A DNA stretch of 64,000 bases from Mixophyes australis (lineage: Eukaryota; Chordata; Amphibia; Anura; Limnodynastidae): positions 8,856,434-8,920,433 of the forward strand of contig JAVHZZ010000008.1 in the NCBI GenBank assembly GCA_036250195.1, read 5' to 3'. Shown in pieces: positions 56,606 through 64,000 of the stretch. A model generated the notes under the pieces. The model did no database searches and was not told the origin of the DNA. It saw nothing but the letters and a program-made list of their open reading frames with translations. The translations under genes and the position numbers were made by a program. Position 1 is the stretch's first letter, and each line of letters opens with the position of its first letter.

Positions 56606-57992
56606 TTTGCCGTTGTATAATTTTCATAAATCATTGCTCAGACTTGCAAGGTCATTTTTATGCTGCAAATTTATTTTACAATGCATATATGTATAACAAA
56701 TTAGTAAGGGCTCAGTGTAAGTTGTGCAGCTACAGATCTGTCTACGACGGGTTACATACTGCACATGAATAACCTGTATACAATACAAATTTCTCCTCTA
56801 TTGTGTTAGGTGCTTGAGATTCATACAGCACAAGGTTACATCCATTCCGCTCTCTAGACTTCTTTGTGTCCTAATTCATGAGCACACGCCGGGTAGTTTA
56901 GAAACCCAAGAAACAGATTAATTTTAAAGGTTTGTATATGTTTAAAGTACATCTATTTTTCAAGCCATCCAATCCAGGTGCCTGTTAGTCTACAATTGTC
57001 TCCCATCTTTCTCTGCAAGATGGGCTGATGGATCACTTCCCCTAGTGTCACAGCTCAGGACTGGTGACAATCAGTGAAATGATTGTGTCTGCCTCTACAC
57101 ATATCTGTAATTGATTGCCTAAACCAGAGGACTCTTTCTCCCACTTGATATGATGAAACATTGGAGGAAAATCACTCTCAACGAGGTGGAGTCGAGATCA
57201 TTAGTTATTTAGCTCTCGGCTGGCTCCTCTCTCTACCCCTGCGTGGATTGTCCCACAAGTGCACATTATGGTAATCAGAGAGAATGTATGTATAGGAATC
57301 AATCAAACGGAAGCCCGTCACAAGAGTTATGACACTGCAAAGTCTGTTTGTAACTTTTGATTTATGGAAGAATTTCTGTTCTCTAAATTGGGACTGAGGC
57401 ATGTTGGGATGCGTTAACCCTTGATCTCCTCACTGGCAACCTTTTAGAGCGCATTGCAACTTTCAGACGTACCTGTCACATATATATACGTTTGAAGCCT
57501 CTCACGGAGCACATATATATCCAACAAATGTCTAAACTGTGTTCGATGCATATACATAACAGTCATCTAGTGTGAGAGCACAATTGGATAGGGTCCTTTA
57601 TTGTGTACGTGGTCACACAACTTGCAGAGTGCCATTATCGAAGCCAGTCTATTAGTGCACCAAAAATAATAATAATTATGTTTAACTTTTGTTACAAAGG
57701 TAATATCTAATGAGGTGACGGCAAAGGGGGTATAGATGGGAATGACTTTGAATAACAAACACCACAACAAAAATAGTTGGAATTCAAGTAGTAAAAATAA
57801 AAAGCAAAATTATATTTACCCTGTATGTGCCATTTGCTGGGTCCGTCGTAGTCTCCAATGATTGGAACGTTTACTAGTCGGCAACGCAATGTAAAATAGA
57901 GAGTGTATTGTGGGACTGTTAAAACCATTGGGGACCTCGGTAAACAGCATACACTAGGTAAGTATACTTTTTTGTTTTGTTGCTTTAACTCC
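56606..57992. other. Unannotated sequence
   Basis: No gene or repeat recognised. 56780-57450 is single-copy looking. Confidence 0.35.
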
Positions 57993-58326
57993 TTCATCAC
58001 CATCACCATTTAGTTATATAGCGCCACTGATTCCGCAGCGCTGTACAGAGAACTTACTCACAAAAGTCCCTGCCCCATTGGAGCTTACAGTCTAAATTCC
58101 CTAACATACACACAGACAGAGAGAGAGACTAGGGTCAATTTTTGATAGCAGCCAATTAACCTACTAGTATGTTTTTGGAGTGTGGGAGGAAACCGGAGCA
58201 CCCGGAGGAAACCCACGCAAACACGGGGAGAACATACAAACTCCACACAGATAAGTCCATGGTCAGGAATTGAACTCATGGCCCCAGTGCTGTGAGGCAG
58301 AAGTGCTAACCACTGAGCCACCATGC
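57993..58326 (-). mobile_element. V-SINE-like element, near full length
   Basis: From the TTCATCACCATCACC tail to the head GAGCCACCATGC, with all family blocks in order and little divergence. Confidence 0.94.
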
Positions 58327-58488
58327 TTGAACTTCACCCAAAGCTGTGGAGAGTTTAGAGGGGCGACACTTTCCAAATCAATTCGAGCACAGAGGTAGAA
58401 GTACATTGCAGCTAATGCAAAAAAAAAAGTAAAATAAAAAATAAATACACACAATTGGTTTGTGATTGGCGTTAAGGACCATCTAGGG

Positions 58489-58637
58489 CAGGACTGTCCA
58501 ACCTGCGGCCCTCCAGGTGTTGTGAAACTACAAGCCCCAGCATGCTTTGCCAGTAGACAACCTGTTGATAGCTGGAAGGGCATGCTGGGACTTGTAGTTT
58601 CACAAACATCTGGAGGGCCGCAGGTTGGACAGGCCTG
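58489..58637. mobile_element. Foldback hAT MITE (149 bp)
   Basis: CAGGACTGTCCAACCTGCGG starts it and CCGCAGGTTGGACAGGCCTG ends it. The arms (GGCCCTCCAG, GTTTCACAA, CTACAAG, CAGCATGC) mirror each other over more than 50 bp. The 8-bp duplication ATCTAGGG is at 58481-58488 and 58638-58645. Confidence 0.96.
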
Positions 58638-58963
58638 ATCTAGGGGAACCCCGGCCCTCACCATTTTGCTTTGGTGGTTCGTAGTGTGCATGCAGGTCAT
58701 TTTTTATGTGAAGTTTTCGCATTTGTACTATGACGGATCAGCAAAAGAAAAAAATAAGATTTCATGTTATTTCAAAATCTTGTGTGTTTATTTTACATTT
58801 TTTACTGTTTTGCGTACAGACTGCTGTCCGTCATACTTTGGACTCTGGGGTGGTAAATATGCGGCCCCAGGGGCTTCCGATGTTGTTAATTACTCAGGCC
58901 CCCACAGCCCAAGGGGGTCGGAAAGAGCCTGATTGTCTTTCAGAATGTGGCTGATAGACTGTT

Positions 58964-59136
58964 GGGGCTGAATTTACTAAACTGCGGGTTTGGAAAAGTG
59001 GAGATGTTGCCTATGGCAACCAATCATATTCTAGCTTTCATTTATTTAGTGCATTCTACAAAATGACAGCTAGAATCTGATTGGTTGCTATAGGCAACAT
59101 CACTTTTTCAAACCCGCAGTTTAGTAAATATACACC
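58964..59136. mobile_element. Palindromic MITE (CCAAT family), copy 3
   Basis: GGGGCTGAATTTACTAAACTG to GCAGTTTAGTAAATATACACC, with full arms around TTTATTTAGTGCATTC (first motif one base longer in the sequence). TTG/TTGG borders both ends, so a 3-4-bp duplication is possible. Confidence 0.94.
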
Positions 59137-59224
59137 TTGGAATAGGGTGCGTGCTGTTTGGCATCCCCTCATAGAAGTGGCAGATCTGTTCTGAAAAGTG
59201 TTGGGATTAGTTGAGGATTTAGGG

Positions 59225-59507
59225 CAGACTTGCCAACTTTTAGGCTCTCCCCTGCGGGAAATCTCTGAGGGGTGACCCTGGTGCCAAGTATGGGGGCGGT
59301 TTCCATGCATTTTGCGTCATTAGGCCCCCTCCCCACTGCTCAAATGCTGCCATTTGCGGGATAATAAAGCCGGGAGTAGAGCTAGGGTGACACGATGCGC
59401 TGTAAATCACGTCACAAAGGAAGTGGGCTAGATGCTGGAGGTAACGCTGCACACACTCCCATAAATTTGTGAGTCTCCTGTACATTCTTGGAGAGTAGGC
59501 AACTATG
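59225..59507 (+). mobile_element. CATACTTGCC hAT MITE (283 bp)
   Basis: It starts CAGACTTGCCAACTTTT and ends GGAGAGTAGGCAACTATG. Perfect 8-bp duplication ATTTAGGG at 59217-59224 and 59508-59515. Same layout as 27235-27554 and the partial copy at 14212. Confidence 0.95.
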
Positions 59508-59515
59508 ATTTAGGG

Positions 59516-60969
59516 AGGTGCACAGTGCCCGGTTTTAACTATTTATTTACTTTATTTATTTACTTATTTTTATCATACAGTGCTCTGTGTATGGGCGAGC
59601 TCTGAGCTGGTTACACATAGAATATTGAAAACCCAGGGCGCAAGGAAGGAAAACAACATAGAGCTATAGAAATGTATAAATATATATAGTATAAGCTCTA
59701 TAATGATTCCACTTCCATATCATTCTCCTCCTCTGATTATCACAGGTTTACTAGGCTTTTACTACAAGATCATTTCCATTATTCCTACATTAAGATTAGA
59801 TTATTGGAAAGTAAAAGTGTCTTACATAACTCACAGGTAACCAGCATACAGTAGTGCCTAATGACCTAATTAAAGTGATAGCCCTGATTTATCTTGTCCC
59901 TGCTGTTGGAAATGAAGCCTGGACATTCATCCCTGTTTATCTAGAGGCATTCCAATCTAATATTTATTGCTGGGATTGATCACGGAGGACAAAGGGGAAG
60001 TGTCAGTCGCCTGCGGGCTGTGACCACTGCTGAGCACACAATTCACCTTTCCTGTTGTTTTCCTGCTGTCTTTTCATGCAAACCTCTAATATACTGTATC
60101 ATGATAATTGCTGGTGAACAGTCAGATGGCAAGAGATATTTTTATTTGCTCTGTTTAGTAATGGACGAAAAAGGCCAAAACGCAACCAGGTTCTGTTTTC
60201 CCCTGGAAATGAGCGTATGCTTTAGTGACTGATGTGTTCTGTAAGCCGTGCCGCCAATATTGTCACATCCTGGAACCCTGTCAGAGATACGACAGTGCAA
60301 ATGTCTTCAGCTCTCAGATTAGAGAGCCAGGGCTATTGCTGTATGTAACAGTAGAGATGCCAGACAAAAGAAAGCTTAATAAATAAGTGTAAAGAGTAAT
60401 ATGTGAGCTAGATGTGTTTCTTTTTGCAATTTGTGAATAGAGCTAAAATAACTCAAACGACAGTAAAAATGTCATAGTAAAAAAACGACAACCTAAATTA
60501 ATTTAAATGTATGTTTGTTATTCACAAACGGGACCTATATGCTAAGAATTGTTACCAAGTTTATGTAGCTGTTAAATCTGTTGTAGCCAAATTGTACTAG
60601 TTGCTAAGATATGCAATATGAACATGTATTTACGGAGCTTTTCCATTCCCTTATTTAAAAAGTTTGAAAATCATGCAATGCAAAACAGTAGTTGCTCATT
60701 TAATCACATTGGATTTAGATGCAAACGTGGATTTACCCTCAGGACGGTGAAGTGTGACAGCGATACCACTGTCCCCTAACTGCTCCACCAGGGACCTGAT
60801 TTGTGGGTCACACACTTTCTACTTCAGCTGATGAGGCCTTTGACCTGGGGAGGTAGAGGAGAAACACACCAGGAACAGCTAGAGGGCTGACCACACGCTA
60901 GAAGAGATTTACAGGGTGGCTAACTGCCTAGAGGGTAGGACCCATCAGGCTAGTGTTGTTTGGGAAGAT
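59516..60969. other. Unannotated; 59690-60500 single-copy looking
   Basis: No gene or repeat recognised. Candidate conserved non-coding DNA by appearance only. Confidence 0.3.
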
Positions 60970-60977
60970 GGGCTCAT

Positions 60978-61265
60978 CATCATCATCATTTATTTATATA
61001 GCACCACTAATTCTGCAGCGCTGTACAGAGAACTCACCCACATCAGTCCCTGCCCCATTGGAGCTTACAGTCTAAATTCCGTAACATACACACACACAGA
61101 CTAGGGTCAATTTGTTAAAGGCCAATTTACCTATCAGTATGTTTTTGGAGTGTGGGAGGAAACCGGAGCACCCGGAGGAAACCCACGCAAACACGGGGAG
61201 AACATACAAACTCCACACAGATAAGGCCATGGTCGGGAATTGAACTCATGATCCCAGTGCTGTGA
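60978..61265 (-). mobile_element. V-SINE-like element, 5' truncated, with 8-bp duplication
   Basis: The duplication GGGCTCAT lies at 60970-60977 and 61266-61273. The element runs from CATCATCATTTATTTATATA to the B-box region GGAATTGAACTCATGATCCC and stops before the A-box, so 5' truncation happened at insertion. Confidence 0.94.
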
Positions 61266-61273
61266 GGGCTCAT

Positions 61274-62319
61274 GCATAGACTGGTCAAGATGAGGTCACC
61301 CAAGGAACTGTAGACTGTTATCCATCAACTACTGGTAGCATGGTAATTTAGAGCCGAACTACTGTCACTTACCCACATAAACCCCCTAACCGGTCATTTA
61401 GGGCTAAAGAGCCCATTTTCCCCATAATTTCTTTTAGCCAGGTGTCAGCATATCAAAAGTTTAAGGGTTTCCTGCGCTTTATCTGAAAGTATGCCCTCAC
61501 TGTAAAGTACCCAGCAGCCGATCCCCACTATGATGGAGCCCTTTAAAAGAGCGGCTGTAGGGATTGTAGGTCCCCTTCCTCAGGCCGGTAAAATTTGCAT
61601 TAAAGCATAAAAACCAATTAAACTCTTGACAAAGAATCTCATTTATGAAGCGCATAGTGGTGCACAGGTGTGGTGAATGGGTCATCCTTCAAACATTTTA
61701 AAAGCAAAATCAGGACACAAATAAGCCACGCCCTTGATAAGCTCCACACCCAGTTCTCCCCTAAAAAAACACCCATATTATCATAATGTAACTCTCATTT
61801 CGGGGTCCACTTATCGTGGCAGTCCTATCAAGATAGGCCCCGTAAAGAGGTATGAAGGTGAGCACTGGCCACAATTAATGGGGTGAAGCCAACTCGGGTC
61901 CTACCTGTCCCTTTTCATTACTAATAAAAGGATATGGTCCCATGTACAGTTATTTTAGCCATCAGTATCACATGTTATTCCTTTAAGCGGACTGTGCTCT
62001 GTAACAATGTGTGGTCATGCTCAGCAGTTACTCCATATGTTCAGCCCAGTCATAAAGGTGAATTTCCAGTGGCCAGGGAGGGATGAAGGCTACTTTACAT
62101 TAAGGATTATACAGATGGAGGCACTTTTCACCCATTACCTGCCCCATTGTGCTAGTGTTTACCCTTGTATGTCCTATAGGTTCCATTCCCAAACTTATTG
62201 AAGGCCATAACAGTTTAGGACTCCAGGGAAGGAAGAGTGGGCACCTGGCCTCTAGCACGTAAGAGAGATTCTGTGTTGTGTTATCTGGGGGATGATGAAG
62301 TCAGCTTAAGTAGCCTGTC
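61274..62319. other. Unannotated sequence
   Basis: No gene recognised. It may include 5' parts of the gypsy-like relic downstream, but no LTR or primer-binding site was seen. Confidence 0.35.
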
Positions 62320-63060
62320 GAGCAGGCGGCCGATATCCGGGAGACTCTGACATGTGTGCTTCTAGGGTGAGATGGACGATCCTGTTGGGCAGTCTAAGGA
62401 CAAGGATATGCTCAGCACGAGCCCTGGGCATTGAGGAGGAGTCAGCCTGCCCAGCAATACATCTAGTGATACAGCCTCCCAACTTCAGGAGCTCACAGTC
62501 ATGCCACCGAGTTTGAAAGGGGCTGTGTAATAAAGGCAGTACGACAGAGTCAGGTAAGAATACTGGCACTAGCCTCCAGAATGACCTCTTTGGACAGGAC
62601 ACTTCCCTGGCAGGGTTAGAAGGATCGACCTGTCTTCAATGAGCTTACACCCATCTGCAAGTATTCCAAACAATTAGTGTCCAAAGAGGACAGCAGAGCA
62701 CTGGAAGCTTATACACTTTGGATTTTTAAGAAGCCAAGTAACCATGGCTACCACTGTTTGCTATCAAGCAAGAAACCTACCAGACACAATTCAGGAAACA
62801 GCAGAAAGCTGCACAGTAAATGTCTATATCTGGAATTTATTACCATAGATACAGCATGACCTAGTGGGCCATTGACGTGGGAGCCACCAGAATAAAGCAA
62901 CTCCTACACCTTGTTGTAAAAGAACAGTTTCTGCTAAAAAGAGTGCCTAATCCTCCATCCTACAACAGGTGACCCTGCTGGTTGATGAATACTTAAAGCC
63001 CAGTCTACAAAAGACCGTAGCCATGTCATCCCCTGGCTCTGAGAGAAGCCTCAGAGGCCT
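62320..63060 (+). pseudogene. Ty3/gypsy-type gag relic (SCAN-like capsid part), frameshifted
   Basis: Across plus-strand frames the pieces KQETYQTQFRKQ (about 62766-62800), IKQLLHLVVKEQFLL (62892-62936) and VTLLVDEYLKPSLQK (62969-63013) fall in the order and rough spacing of the SCAN-related capsid C-terminal domain found in gypsy-type gags (YR..FR, then L..LVV.EQFL, then LADEYL). At least one frame change separates the second and third blocks, and there are several stops. The call rests on motif resemblance only. Confidence 0.45.
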
Positions 63061-63264
63061 AGAAGGCCCAATGGCCTTAGGACCACTATTACCCTACAGC
63101 TCCTTCCCCTCCAAAAGGGCAAGGATACCTGGGACTGGGCTTTCTGCAATTTAAAGAAAGTGCTATGAGGGGACCTTTTAAAAGGGTGACTGTAGATGTT
63201 GTAGATGTTGTTGCTCACAACAAGACTGATTGTATGGAACTGTATATGGTCCTGCAATGCTACA

Positions 63265-63432
63265 CTGTCGTGGTGGCTAAAAGGTAGCCAGTCGAAAACC
63301 TATCACATAAACGTGTTGAAGATGTACCATGAGCCAGCTGTTATGCTTCAATGGAAGCTCTGCAAGTGGATTCTTCCATGCTGCTATCTGGAGATTTCAG
63401 TTCCCAGGAGACAAGTGTTAGTCGCGGGCTAG
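63265..63432 (+). pseudogene. Ty3/gypsy-type integrase C-terminal fragment
   Basis: The plus-strand frame reads GSQSKTYHINVLKMYHEP, close to the KTYHVN-LK-YH end of the integrase GPY/F region in gypsy-type pol proteins. It lies only about 250 bp after the gag-like blocks, so protease, reverse transcriptase, RNase H and the integrase core are gone. That indicates an internally deleted copy. Confidence 0.5.
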
Positions 63433-64000
63433 CGATAGCCCAGAAAGACTTGTCCCTTTCTTCAAACAGGCCAAGCTTGCAGATGTGAACCTGCCAAAAA
63501 GCAGGAAGACTTTTACCACTGTCAGGTTGGCTGAGAAGGGTGGGAGGTGTGAACCTTAGATATACATCGGGTCACAAGGATCAGAAGAATGTGCGTGTTG
63601 CTGTTCAGGGTCACCAGTAAAACCGCTACTCTATGTGTAGTCCCTTGGCCACTAAGGCTGGTGAAGACTAACGTTGGTGGTGGGCAGAATAAACTCTGTT
63701 TATTTTTACTTGACTTCTCAGTGATGCATGATTCCTTACCTGTACACGAGGTCCCCTATTTACACAGTCCTTAAGAAGGGGCCAAGCCGTGCTGGCTGAC
63801 CACTCAGTAGGAAACATCTAGTAAAGATCTGGACCAGTCCTCACCACCTCGGTATCGTCACAACAGCAACGTCTATAAAGCTCATGGACTTGTGAAGTAA
63901 GAGGATGGCATTTGGGAGGAATTGGGCAAGTGAATTGGTTCCTTGCTAGCAACGCTGTGCATAGTTTTGTTGAGCAGTGTGAAAACGAGAATTCACTTTG
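63433..64000. other. Unannotated sequence to window end
   Basis: No gene recognised. AATAAACTC at 63689 could be a polyadenylation signal of the decayed LTR element. No second LTR was found in the window. Confidence 0.35.

Overview
The window is vertebrate nuclear DNA, most likely from a frog or toad (Anura). The main reason is the repeat set. There are many copies of a tRNA-headed SINE with the vertebrate V-SINE type core and a LINE-like tail, L2/CR1-like LINE ends finishing in short AATAAT-type runs, a palindromic MITE carrying paired CCAAT/ATTGG motifs, and hAT, Tc1, Penelope and Ty3/gypsy relics. The species assignment is inference. No host protein-coding exon, rRNA or functional tRNA gene could be supported. 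Nearly all open reading frames here are chance, tandem-repeat or transposon derived.

Layout. 1-935 is a 43-bp satellite array cut by the window edge. 935-6595 is mostly unannotated, with a 128-bp hAT MITE (3031-3158) and SINE/LINE tails. 6596-9885 is a nest of mobile elements: a solo gypsy-type LTR, a decayed Tc1 transposase copy (reverse strand) split by a poly(A) retroposon whose head resembles U2 snRNA, and a hAT element with nested palindromes. 9936-11925 holds two minisatellites. 12-24 kb is AT-rich, partly pyrimidine-rich, with (TA)n tracts, a repeat carrying a near-consensus CTCF motif, and single-copy-looking stretches that could be conserved non-coding sequence. 24.9-29.4 kb has a 635-bp hAT element, a short hAT MITE and two copies of an element with 5-bp target duplications, one of them nested in another inverted-repeat element. 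29.5-31.6 kb has a SINE, two LINE 3' ends nested in each other and a Penelope-like reverse-transcriptase relic.

31.6-33.7 kb is a 24-bp minisatellite with a 48-bp higher-order period that stays open in several frames on both strands. 39.1-43.0 kb is the most layered locus: a 43-bp satellite array, split by a retroviral-type solo LTR, itself split by a 5'-truncated L2/CR1-like LINE. A second LTR copy at 55702-56524 lacks the LINE and shows the empty site. 45.5-47.3 kb is a large non-autonomous hAT-type element. 48-61 kb has many SINEs, two more palindromic MITEs and two short hAT MITEs with perfect 8-bp duplications. 62.3-63.4 kb holds traces of a gypsy-type gag and integrase end.

The window shows no operon or pathway. 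It reads as intergenic or intronic sequence shaped by repeated insertion. Boundaries and target-site duplications below were read by eye. Family names rest on motif recognition, not database searches.
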